Of a stretch of 64,000 bases of DNA, positions 44,690-52,894 are shown in pieces; position 1 is the first letter of the stretch; the number at the start of each line of letters is the position of its first letter. This stretch comes from Bacteroidota bacterium (GTDB taxonomy: Bacteria; Bacteroidota; Bacteroidia; Flavobacteriales; Flavobacteriaceae). The notes under the pieces are model-generated. The model saw only the letters and a program-made list of their open reading frames with translations, made no database searches and was not told where the DNA came from. The stretch covers positions 1-64,000 of the forward strand of contig JAFDZC010000012.1 in the NCBI GenBank assembly GCA_018267095.1. Direction: 5' to 3'. The translations under genes were made by a program, and so were the position numbers.

Positions 44690-45702
44690 GACAATACCAA
44701 TGTTTGAATCAAAGGGTTTTTGCATCGCGGGCTTTTCATATTGAGCCGATTCGCGATCAAGATCAGCATTCGATTATGAACATTCGCAACGAGCAATTGT
44801 ATCATTTGCGTCAGGCCGAGCCATTAACACCTGAAAAACAAGCCAATTATTTTGCAACGGTCGTGGCCGGTTTATTCAAGCAAGAAAAACCTTCTCAGTT
44901 GCTTTTTTCTTTTTTTGAGAACGATGAATTTATCGGTTATGGTGGTTTGGTACACATGAATTGGATTGATTTGAATGCTGAGATTTCGTTTGTGATGCGC
45001 ACCGAATTAGAACAAGAACACTTTGCGTATTATTGGCAAAATTATTTACAACTTATTGAGCAAGTAGCTTTTGAAGGTTTAAATTTTCACAAAATATTTA
45101 CCTATGCGTTTGATTTGCGACCGCATTTGTATTCGGTTCTTGAATCTTGTGGTTTTAAAAAAGAAGCCAGATTGCCTGAGCATTGTCAATTTGAAAACAA
45201 GTTTTATGATGTGGTGTATCACGCTAAAATAAACCGCAGACTTAGTTTTAGAAAAGCCGATGAAACGGATATGCAGCGTTATTTTGATTGGGCCAATGAT
45301 GTCAGTGTTCGAGAACATTCGTATCAGTCTGAAGCGATTTCTTTTGAGACCCACCAATGGTGGTTTTCAAATAAAATCAAGGACGATTCTTGCATGATGC
45401 TTGTTTTTGAAAATCATATAAAGCAAGCCGTCGGGCAAGTGCGCATTCAAAATAATTCAGAACAACAAGCCATCATCGGAATATCCATTGATAAACACCA
45501 CCGCGGAAAAGGCTATGCAAGCAGTATGATTGCACAAGCCAGCGATTTTTTTCTAAAACAAAATCCCACGGCCGTCATCAACGCGTTTGTAAAATTGACT
45601 AATCCGGCCTCGGCCCAAGCATTTTTAAAAGCGGGTTACAGACTTGATAAATCGCTAGATTATCAGCAAATTCCCAGTCAACAATACACCAAAAGTTTAT
45701 GA
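44686..45702 (+). CDS. double-GNAT acetyltransferase in the pse operon
   Basis: 338 residues made of two GNAT domains. The first (about 17-185, EPIRDQDQHSIMNIRNEQLYHL...) resembles the single-domain pse-locus acetyltransferases I know (PseH role). The second (about 187-335, FRKADETDMQRYFDWANDV... HHRGKGYASSM) resembles the GNAT tail that some PseG proteins carry. PseG itself, with its GTGHxMR motif, is absent here. A likely role is N-acetylation of the 4-amino sugar; the second domain's substrate is unknown. It is coupled to both neighbours by ATGA overlaps. Confidence 0.85.
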   Translation: MRQYQCLNQRVFASRAFHIEPIRDQDQHSIMNIRNEQLYHLRQAEPLTPEKQANYFATVVAGLFKQEKPSQLLFSFFENDEFIGYGGLVHMNWIDLNAEISFVMRTELEQEHFAYYWQNYLQLIEQVAFEGLNFHKIFTYAFDLRPHLYSVLESCGFKKEARLPEHCQFENKFYDVVYHAKINRRLSFRKADETDMQRYFDWANDVSVREHSYQSEAISFETHQWWFSNKIKDDSCMMLVFENHIKQAVGQVRIQNNSEQQAIIGISIDKHHRGKGYASSMIAQASDFFLKQNPTAVINAFVKLTNPASAQAFLKAGYRLDKSLDYQQIPSQQYTKSL

Positions 45703-46724
45703 AAATAGCCCATCATCATATCAATGCGCAGAGTCCGGTTTTTATCATTGCCGAACTTTCTGCCAACCACAACGGAAGCCTTGAAAATGCGCTCGAAACC
45801 ATCAAAGCGGCTAAAAGAGCGGGTGCTGATTGCATTAAATTGCAAACCTATACAGCCGATACCATTACGCTTGATTCTGGCAAAGAAGATTTTTTGATTC
45901 AAGGAACCATCTGGGATGGGCGAAAACTGCACGATTTGTATCAAGAAGCCTACACGCCTTGGGAATGGCATCAACAACTGTATGATGCGGCCGCTGCTGA
46001 AGGCTTGGTTTGTTTTTCATCGCCTTTTGACAAAACAGCGGTTGATTTACTAGAGTCGCTCAATTCGCCGGCTTATAAAATTGCCTCGTTTGAGATTACC
46101 GATATCCCTCTGATTGAATATGTCGCTTCAAAAGGCAAACCGATTATTATTTCTACCGGCATTGCCCGACAAGAAGACATTGAATTGGCCTTGGATGCCT
46201 GCAAACGTGTGGGAAATTACGATATTGCACTATTAAAATGCACCTCGAGTTACCCGGCTCCGATTGAAGAAGCCAATATGATTATGGTGCGCGATTTAGC
46301 TGAGCGTTACGGTGTAATCAGCGGTTTGTCTGATCATACGATGGGGAGCACGGTTCCTATTGTAGCTACGGTTTTTGGCGCAAAAATTATTGAAAAGCAT
46401 TTTATTTTGGATCGTTCCATTGGTGGTCCAGATGCGTCTTTTTCGATGAACGAAGCAGAATTCACTGCCATGGTACAAGCGGTGCGCGAAGCTGAAAAAG
46501 CCATTGGTGTAGTTGATTACGAACTTACTGAAAAACAAGCCAAAGGCAGAGATTTCAGCCGTTCGTTATATGTGGCTCAAGATATTGATGCAGGTGAAAT
46601 TTTTACCGAAGAAAACCTGCGCTCTGTTCGTCCCGGATTTGGAATGCATCCAAAATATTTAAAAGATTTTATCGGAAAAACCGCTGTGCGTTCGTATAGC
46701 AAAGGTGACCGTTTTGAAGGATAA
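45699..46724 (+). CDS. pseI: pseudaminic acid synthase
   Basis: NeuB-family aldol synthase, 341 residues, condensing phosphoenolpyruvate with the 6-deoxy-altrose intermediate. The N-terminal FIIAELSANHNGSLENA, the KLQTYTADTITL segment, the FSSPFD block and SDHTMG near the middle are typical; a C-terminal SAF domain (from about 285, GRDFSRSLYVAQDI) completes the PseI/NeuB layout. Overlaps the double-GNAT gene by 4 bases. Confidence 0.95.
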   Translation: MKIAHHHINAQSPVFIIAELSANHNGSLENALETIKAAKRAGADCIKLQTYTADTITLDSGKEDFLIQGTIWDGRKLHDLYQEAYTPWEWHQQLYDAAAAEGLVCFSSPFDKTAVDLLESLNSPAYKIASFEITDIPLIEYVASKGKPIIISTGIARQEDIELALDACKRVGNYDIALLKCTSSYPAPIEEANMIMVRDLAERYGVISGLSDHTMGSTVPIVATVFGAKIIEKHFILDRSIGGPDASFSMNEAEFTAMVQAVREAEKAIGVVDYELTEKQAKGRDFSRSLYVAQDIDAGEIFTEENLRSVRPGFGMHPKYLKDFIGKTAVRSYSKGDRFEG

Positions 46725-46747
46725 TTGATTTATTAAAGTCTAAGCTT

Positions 46748-47767
46748 ATGTTGACACCGATAGTTCGTTTGATTAAAAAAGCCAAATACCAAAAGAGATT
46801 TACACAAGAATACAAGCAATTCCAAAAGAATCAAAGTAATTCTCCGAAGGGTTATGCTGCTTTCAGAAAGTTATTTGTATTGACCCGTGGTAAAAGTAAC
46901 GATGCCCTTTCGGCTGAAATTGACCGAAAAATTGGGAAGTATTCAGATGTTCCGCTGGAGGGAATTTTAGCAAATTTTGCGCCTGAATCCCTACAAAAAG
47001 CGGTGACTCAGATGCAAAAAGACGGTTATTATGTTTTTGAGCAAAAGCTAGATGCTGCTGTGATTGATGAGATTTATCGCTACGCCCAACAAACGCCGGC
47101 CAGATATATTGATGTCAACAGTGCTACGCAGGCTTATTCGCAAGACCAAATTATTTTTGATGCCCAAAAACCGGTTTCACCGCGATATCAGTTTAATGAT
47201 GCTCAAGTTTTGGCCTGTGCTCCGTTGCAAAAACTTATTTTTGATCGATCCTTGTTTGCCTTTGCCCAAGAATATTTGGGTTGCAAACCTATTTTAGATA
47301 TTGTTGCATTTTGGTGGAGCGCTCCGTTTGGCGGAAAAGCAAAAAATGCCGCAGCTCAGATGTATCATTTTGATTTAGACAGAATTAAGTTTATCAAATT
47401 CTTCTTTTATTTGACCGATGTTGATACCCATACCGGCCCGCATTGTTATGTAAAAGGTTCACATCAGACTTTGCCCAGAGAAATTGATCGCGACGGACGA
47501 TTTGAAGACCAAGAAATGGCCGCTGTCTACGGAGCAGAAAACTTACTTGAATTAGCCGGTAAAAAAGGAACCATTATGGCGGTTGATACACGCGGTTTTC
47601 ACAAAGGAAAAGAACTGGAGCACGGTGAGCGTTTGTTGTTTCAAATTCAATATACCAACAGCATGTTTGGACAATCTTACGCGCCATTTGATGCCAAACT
47701 TATTTTGCCTGAATATGCCGATCAAATCCAACAATATTCCTATTCATACCAAAACATAGCTCAATAA
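46748..47767 (+). CDS. phytanoyl-CoA-dioxygenase-like Fe(II)/2-oxoglutarate oxygenase
   Basis: 339 residues. The first 80 residues are basic and helical. The jelly-roll core shows the metal triad: His-x-Asp in AAQMYHFDLDRIKF (about 215) and a distal His in DTRGFHKGKELEHGERL (about 283), with a following Arg as possible 2-oxoglutarate contact. GPHCYVKGSHQT is a family-like segment. It lies 23 bases after pseI and 1 base before the next gene, so it belongs to the operon. It may hydroxylate or otherwise oxidise the nonulosonic acid or an adjacent sugar; this is inference from position. Confidence 0.78.
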   Translation: MLTPIVRLIKKAKYQKRFTQEYKQFQKNQSNSPKGYAAFRKLFVLTRGKSNDALSAEIDRKIGKYSDVPLEGILANFAPESLQKAVTQMQKDGYYVFEQKLDAAVIDEIYRYAQQTPARYIDVNSATQAYSQDQIIFDAQKPVSPRYQFNDAQVLACAPLQKLIFDRSLFAFAQEYLGCKPILDIVAFWWSAPFGGKAKNAAAQMYHFDLDRIKFIKFFFYLTDVDTHTGPHCYVKGSHQTLPREIDRDGRFEDQEMAAVYGAENLLELAGKKGTIMAVDTRGFHKGKELEHGERLLFQIQYTNSMFGQSYAPFDAKLILPEYADQIQQYSYSYQNIAQ

Positions 47768-47768
47768 T

Positions 47769-49238
47769 ATGACGATCGATCGTATTGTAAATCAGAAAAT
47801 CTTACTTCAAACTTCGAATCATCCGACACCGCATCTGGAGACCGAACTTGAAATCATGCAGCGTTTGCTCGAGCAAGGCAATACCATTTATTGGATGATT
47901 TGTCGTGGAGATTTTCAAAGCTGTTTTCACAATCCTGAGCACAAAATCATGCATTGCCAAGTGTGTCATTCACGGGTAAACAAGGGAGCTCAAGTTTTAA
48001 AAGAAAGCGTCGAGCATCATCAGAATTTGCACATTATTCATTATCGAGATTATCTTTCTTTGGCTGATTTTAAAAAAAATTATCAGGCGAGTTCTTTGGT
48101 TTTTGATTCAATAGATCAACTCAAATCACATCAGTATAAAAACTATGATCACGGCTTGGCAACGATGTCATCGCTTGTGTCGTATACGCGAGACCATCGC
48201 CCTGATTTGAGGAAATATCAAGATTTTATTCAGCGTGGCTTGCTTACCGGCGCTTATTTATATGACACATTTGATTTGGTGACTGATCAAATCAAACCCG
48301 ATTTAGTGATTTTATTCAACGGAAGATTTATCGAGAATCGGCCGCTGTTGCGCATTTGCGAACACAAAAATATTCCGTATGCCACACATGAACGCGGAGG
48401 GAAGATGAAGAATTTTTTGTTTCGATTTAACTCGATTCCGCATTCATTTGAAGCCATTGCGCAAGAAATTCAGACGCTTTGGCAAAAAAACGATCCGCGC
48501 CGTGAAGAAATCGGAGCACATTTTTACAACAAACGCGTCAAAAGGGTAGAAGATGCTTGGTATTCGTTTACCAAAAACCAAAAATACGGACAACTTCCGG
48601 CGAGTTTTGAGCAGAACAAAGACAAAAAAATCATTACCATTTTTAACTCTTCGCTCGATGAATACGAAGGTTTGTCGGGGTTTGGGCCTAAATTTTATCC
48701 GAATGACAACGATGGTATTTTGCAATTGTGCGAAAGTCTAAGAGCGTTTCCGAACATCAAGGTATACATGCGCGTGCATCCGAATCTCAAAGGGATTGAC
48801 AACACGCAAAACCGTTTTATCAATGAAAAACTCAAGCAGTCGAACATTGAAATCATCGCGCCTGAAGATGTAGTTGACAGTTATGAACTCGTCCACAAAA
48901 GCGATATTATTATTGTTTTTACTTCTACAGTGGGCATTGAAGCTGCTTTTGCCGGAAAGAAAGTAGTTTTACTCGGGCGTGCGGCTTATGAAAGTTTAGA
49001 TTGTGCGGTGATTCCGCAAAGTCATGATGAATTAATGACCATTTTGACCGATGAGAACTACGTTTTTCCATCTATCAATCCTGAAAATCCGCTGAAGTTT
49101 GGTTATTGGTTTGAAAGTTACGGTATTGATTACAAGTATTATCAGCCGCAAGGCATCAGCAAAGGTTTGTATTTGGGCCAACGCATCAAAGCTAATTTTA
49201 TCTTGCGCAGAATCAAGCGCTTGGCCAAATGGTTTTAA
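47769..49238 (+). CDS. capsule/LPS-type GT-B-like glycosyltransferase
   Basis: 489 residues. The C-terminal half (about 280-440) resembles the nucleotide-binding half of capsule and CDP-glycerol-type transferases: KIITIFNSSLDEYEG, VYMRVHPNLKG, and the SDIIIVFTSTVGIEAAF segment with GKKVVLLGRAAY. The N-terminal half carries a cysteine pair in HCQVCHSR and does not match PseG. Its position after pseI suggests a transferase that uses CMP-pseudaminic acid, but donor and acceptor are unproven. Confidence 0.72.
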   Translation: MTIDRIVNQKILLQTSNHPTPHLETELEIMQRLLEQGNTIYWMICRGDFQSCFHNPEHKIMHCQVCHSRVNKGAQVLKESVEHHQNLHIIHYRDYLSLADFKKNYQASSLVFDSIDQLKSHQYKNYDHGLATMSSLVSYTRDHRPDLRKYQDFIQRGLLTGAYLYDTFDLVTDQIKPDLVILFNGRFIENRPLLRICEHKNIPYATHERGGKMKNFLFRFNSIPHSFEAIAQEIQTLWQKNDPRREEIGAHFYNKRVKRVEDAWYSFTKNQKYGQLPASFEQNKDKKIITIFNSSLDEYEGLSGFGPKFYPNDNDGILQLCESLRAFPNIKVYMRVHPNLKGIDNTQNRFINEKLKQSNIEIIAPEDVVDSYELVHKSDIIIVFTSTVGIEAAFAGKKVVLLGRAAYESLDCAVIPQSHDELMTILTDENYVFPSINPENPLKFGYWFESYGIDYKYYQPQGISKGLYLGQRIKANFILRRIKRLAKWF

Positions 49239-49269
49239 TCAAATCAATTTAATTTTTAATCTCATCCAC

Positions 49270-50133
49270 ATGAAAAAAATACACGTTGGTTTTTTGTTAT
49301 CGTATGATTATGAATTGCTCAAAAAATCATTGCCTACGGTTTATGAAGATGCCGACCGTATTTTTCTGGCCAGAGATAAAGAACTCAGAACCTGGAAAGG
49401 ACAAACCTTCACCATTGATCCGACTTTTTACGATTGGCTGCAGGCTTTTGACGTCGATCAAAAAATTGAGATTTATGAAGATGATTTTTATGTTCCCGAA
49501 TTGTCAACCATGGAAAACGACACGCGCGAAAGAACCATGCTATCGCACAAAATGGGTATTGGCAATTGGCTCATTCAAGTTGATTCTGACGAGTATTTTA
49601 TCGACTTTAAAAAGTTTGTGGCTGACCTCAGAAAATACGACCACTATTTAGATGAACCCGAAAAAAACAAGGTTCAGTTTTTTGCTTTTTGGCTCATCAT
49701 TTATAAATACACGCAGAACGGAATTTTGTATGTTGACCAACCGCAGAAAGCTGTGTTTGCTACGAATTATCCAAACTATAAACAAGCGCGCAGAACCAAT
49801 CAGCGCTTGATTTATTTAGACAGTTTGGTGTTGCATGAATCGGTGGCTCGCTCAGAATCAGAATTGAGATTCAAAATCGAGAATTGGTCGCACAATGTTG
49901 ATGTGAATCCGGATTTTTTAGATAAATGGATCAAAGTTGACGAGACCAATTACGAGCAAATGACTGATTATTATTACATCGAACCCGAACGATGGAAGAA
50001 ACTCAGTTATTTTCCGACGCATAACATAGCCGAGATCAAGAACTTTATAGCTGGTGCTCAAAATTTAAAAATCTCCAAAACCTTTATTGCGCTCAAGAAT
50101 TTTGGGCAATGGTTTAAATTTTTGTTTAAATAA
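49270..50133 (+). CDS. GT-A-like glycosyltransferase
   Basis: 287 residues from ATG 49270; a longer frame overlaps the preceding gene and is rejected. HVGFLLSYDYELLKKSLP opens a GT-A-like fold and QVDSDEYF is a DxD-type metal site. The C-terminal helix is amphipathic and basic (FGQWFKFLFK), usual for membrane-associated transferases. Last gene of the + strand operon; it abuts the convergent sulfatase-like gene with no gap. Confidence 0.78.
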   Translation: MKKIHVGFLLSYDYELLKKSLPTVYEDADRIFLARDKELRTWKGQTFTIDPTFYDWLQAFDVDQKIEIYEDDFYVPELSTMENDTRERTMLSHKMGIGNWLIQVDSDEYFIDFKKFVADLRKYDHYLDEPEKNKVQFFAFWLIIYKYTQNGILYVDQPQKAVFATNYPNYKQARRTNQRLIYLDSLVLHESVARSESELRFKIENWSHNVDVNPDFLDKWIKVDETNYEQMTDYYYIEPERWKKLSYFPTHNIAEIKNFIAGAQNLKISKTFIALKNFGQWFKFLFK

Positions 50134-51984
50134 TTATTTCTTCTTGAAAAATCGATTGAGGTTTTTCATTTCTTGAGTCACCAATTCGTAATTGATTTGT
50201 TCATCGGTGAGCGGCTCGAGTTTTTTGTCGGTTACATCAAACAACCCTGAAGGATAAATATTGGTAATTTGATTCGGTTGAATGATGGCAAAACGTTGGT
50301 TATAGCCGCAAATGAAGCTTTTTCTCAGCTTTGGCTGATACATATCGCAACCAAAACTATATTCTGAAATTGGGTTTTTCACGCCTAAATAATGTTGCAT
50401 GATCGTTGGCGCCAAATCGTAATGAAGGGTTTGTTCTGTGCAGGTTTTGGGCGATTTTGTAGCGTCAAAAATCATCATCGGTGTCCTGATTTGGTAATCG
50501 GTAAAATTTCCGCCGTGTTGCCAATAACCTTTGTGGTTGTCATTGAATTCTTGTCCGTGGTCTGAAGTAATCACCACAATTGTATTGCTGAGTTGACCGC
50601 TATGTTCGAGTTGCTGCAATACTTGACCTATGAGACTGTCAATATAGTGCAGCGAGTTTTTATAGCGATTGATCAGTGCTGCCGGATTGTAATCATCGTC
50701 TAATTCAAGATAATTTACCTCAGAAAGCGATGGTTTAAAGACGATTGGATAATCTTTAGGATAGTCAAATCCGTGCGCCGAATCATAGAACAAAAAGCCA
50801 AAAAAAGGTTCTTTTTTTTGTGTTAACTGGCCAAAATGATTCAACCATAAATCATTGATTTCACGATCGCGGTCGGCCGGACGTTCTGCTTTTGAAGCCA
50901 AGCGCAAATTCGGTATATGCGCAAATACATTTCGGTTGAACGGCGGATTCTCGACATTTGAACTGCTCAAAATATCCAATTGATATTTTTGTTTTTGAAG
51001 CTCAGCCATCATCACCGGTTGAATTTCTTGTCCGGTAAAGGTGTCAAAATAAGTGGCCGGAATTCCGTAGAACAATGAGAAAATTCCACCGGTGGTCATA
51101 TTTGATCCGCTAAAATGGTTCTCAAAAACTTGACATTTTTTTGAGAAAGCATAAATGTTAGGAGTGATTTGTTCGTTCATCATTCCGTTGCGCCAGGTGT
51201 CGATGACTAAATATAAAATATTCTTTTTGGGTTGAATTGTATTTGAAACAATGGGCCTGAGCGGATATTGAACGTTTTGCGAGGCTTGCTGTAAAGCCAT
51301 TTGTTCGTTTCGTTTGGCTTTTTCAAGGTCAACAAGCCCGAGTTTCATGAGTAAACTATCAGCGGTAAGCGGATAAAATACCGGAAACACATTTTTGATT
51401 TGCGTTACGGGTCTAAAATAATTAGCGTCAGACCAAGCGTAGACCAAATGCGAACTCAGCAAAGCCATCAACCAAAGAAACAAGGTTGGTTTTACTCGAA
51501 GCGAAATATTTTTGCCTGATATTTTTGATGCTAAATAGTAAAAGAATAGCTGTAAAACCAAAAGCAAAACCACAAATAAAACGGCTAAGAATAAGTTCAA
51601 AGCTGAAAACTGAAAAATATCCGAAGCGCGTTTGCCAAAAACCAATTTAAGTACAATGGGCGAAAGATGATAACGAAATTGTTCAAAAATGACCGTATCG
51701 AGTTTTGCCACCATTAATAAAAAAGCTGATAAAACGATGTGAATTACTTGTGTTATTTTTTCAGATTTAGTAATCTTAAACAACAGTAAACTCAGTAATA
51801 AAGGCAAACTTCCCAATAAAAAGAAATGACTCATGGTTGTTAAAGCCAAATAAATCTTGAGCCAAAAGCCTTCGATATTTTCAAGAAAATGAATGTATTG
51901 AAAAGAAATAAAAAAGAGAACGACCAAATTCAACAGAAATACTAAATAGAGTTTTCTTTGAAATACAGCAGTTGTGGTTTGCAT
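50134..51984 (-). CDS. membrane sulfatase-fold protein, YejM/PbgA-like
   Basis: 616 residues. Five N-terminal transmembrane helices (to about 190) are followed by a periplasmic alkaline-phosphatase-fold domain: YLVIDTWRNGM, SGSNMTTGGIFSLFYG (nucleophile Thr/Ser region) and VVITSDHGQEF with HGGNF. The layout matches YejM/PbgA-type inner-membrane proteins, which influence LPS levels. Whether this one is catalytic is unclear. It is next to a Kdo-kinase-like gene and GT9-GT2 LPS genes, favouring a lipid A or core role. Confidence 0.85.
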   Translation of the reverse strand: MQTTTAVFQRKLYLVFLLNLVVLFFISFQYIHFLENIEGFWLKIYLALTTMSHFFLLGSLPLLLSLLLFKITKSEKITQVIHIVLSAFLLMVAKLDTVIFEQFRYHLSPIVLKLVFGKRASDIFQFSALNLFLAVLFVVLLLVLQLFFYYLASKISGKNISLRVKPTLFLWLMALLSSHLVYAWSDANYFRPVTQIKNVFPVFYPLTADSLLMKLGLVDLEKAKRNEQMALQQASQNVQYPLRPIVSNTIQPKKNILYLVIDTWRNGMMNEQITPNIYAFSKKCQVFENHFSGSNMTTGGIFSLFYGIPATYFDTFTGQEIQPVMMAELQKQKYQLDILSSSNVENPPFNRNVFAHIPNLRLASKAERPADRDREINDLWLNHFGQLTQKKEPFFGFLFYDSAHGFDYPKDYPIVFKPSLSEVNYLELDDDYNPAALINRYKNSLHYIDSLIGQVLQQLEHSGQLSNTIVVITSDHGQEFNDNHKGYWQHGGNFTDYQIRTPMMIFDATKSPKTCTEQTLHYDLAPTIMQHYLGVKNPISEYSFGCDMYQPKLRKSFICGYNQRFAIIQPNQITNIYPSGLFDVTDKKLEPLTDEQINYELVTQEMKNLNRFFKKK

Positions 51985-52099
51985 ATTTATGACAGGGTAA
52001 TGAGCAATAAATGAATACCTTAGGCTATTTTTGAATGTTAATTTTGTGCCCTTGAGCGGTAAAAGTAACGATTAAATTGCAAAAATATATTGCATTAGC

Positions 52100-52107
52100 T
52101 ACTTTTG
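52100..52107 (+). promoter_or_regulatory. -7 box TACTTTTG
   Basis: TAnnTTTG match 20 bases upstream of the Kdo-kinase-like start. A TGCAA-N7-TTGCA inverted repeat (52078-52094) lies just upstream of it. Confidence 0.5.
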
Positions 52108-52126
52108 TTGGCACATAAAGATTTGA

Positions 52127-52891
52127 ATGTATTTAGTTGTCAATCCTCGTTTTGAAGCCAAAAAACCCGAAATCTCAGGGTTTATTGAAAATTTTGACCA
52201 GTCGGGGAAGATGTTCGTCGATGGCAAGCGCAACAAAATCAAACTCTTTGAGCTTTCTGACACGACACTCAATATCAAATCGTTTAAAGTTCCCAATTTC
52301 ATCAACCGAATTGCCTATAAATTTTTCCGTAAATCTAAAGCGCATCGTTCATACGAATTTGCTATGCGACTGCTTGAAAATGGCATCGGAACCCCAGAGC
52401 CAATAGCATATAGTGAATCGTCGTCTTGGTGGAGTATGGGCCGTAGTTTTTATGTGAGTGAACAACTTTCGGTTGATTTGACCTATCGTGAATTGGTTGA
52501 AATTCCAAATTACCCAGATGCCGAAAACATTTTGCGACAGTTTGTTCGTTTTACATTCTTACTGCACGAAAAAGGTATTGAATTTTTAGACCATTCACCC
52601 GGAAATACGCTGATTAAAAAACGAGAAGGCGGTTTGTATGATTTTTATTTGGTTGATTTGAATCGAATGAATTTTCACGCATCGCTTGATTTTGAAACCC
52701 GCATGAAAAATATGTCTCATCTCACGCCACAAAAGAAAATGGTTGAGTTGATGAGTCAAGAATACGCGCTTTTATACTCGAAGAAAACCGAGGTCGAAAT
52801 TGCCGAGCGTATGTGGTTTTATACGGATGATTTTCAGCGAAAATTTCATCAAAAAATTCGCCTCAAAAAGAAACTCAAATTCTGGAAATAA
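52127..52891 (+). CDS. Kdo/LPS kinase-like protein
   Basis: 254-residue protein-kinase-like fold of the KdkA/WaaP class. The lysine of SFKVPN (near 51), the catalytic LDHSPGNTLI (HxDxxxxN-type, written here as FLDHSPGN) and the DFYLVDLNRM metal-binding aspartate are visible. Such enzymes phosphorylate Kdo or core heptose on LPS. It is divergent from the YejM-like gene and convergent with the GT9-GT2 fusion, 3 bases apart. Confidence 0.85.
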   Translation: MYLVVNPRFEAKKPEISGFIENFDQSGKMFVDGKRNKIKLFELSDTTLNIKSFKVPNFINRIAYKFFRKSKAHRSYEFAMRLLENGIGTPEPIAYSESSSWWSMGRSFYVSEQLSVDLTYRELVEIPNYPDAENILRQFVRFTFLLHEKGIEFLDHSPGNTLIKKREGGLYDFYLVDLNRMNFHASLDFETRMKNMSHLTPQKKMVELMSQEYALLYSKKTEVEIAERMWFYTDDFQRKFHQKIRLKKKLKFWK

Positions 52892-52894
52892 TTC

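Noticed and set aside
47769-49238. PseG hydrolase hidden in the capsule-type protein
   Set aside because: No GTGHxMR motif and the similarity lies with capsule-type transferases.
49099-49269. Extended N-terminus of the last pse-operon transferase
   Set aside because: The extra 57 residues overlap the upstream gene in another frame and lack any transferase-like sequence; ATG 49270 begins the fold directly.
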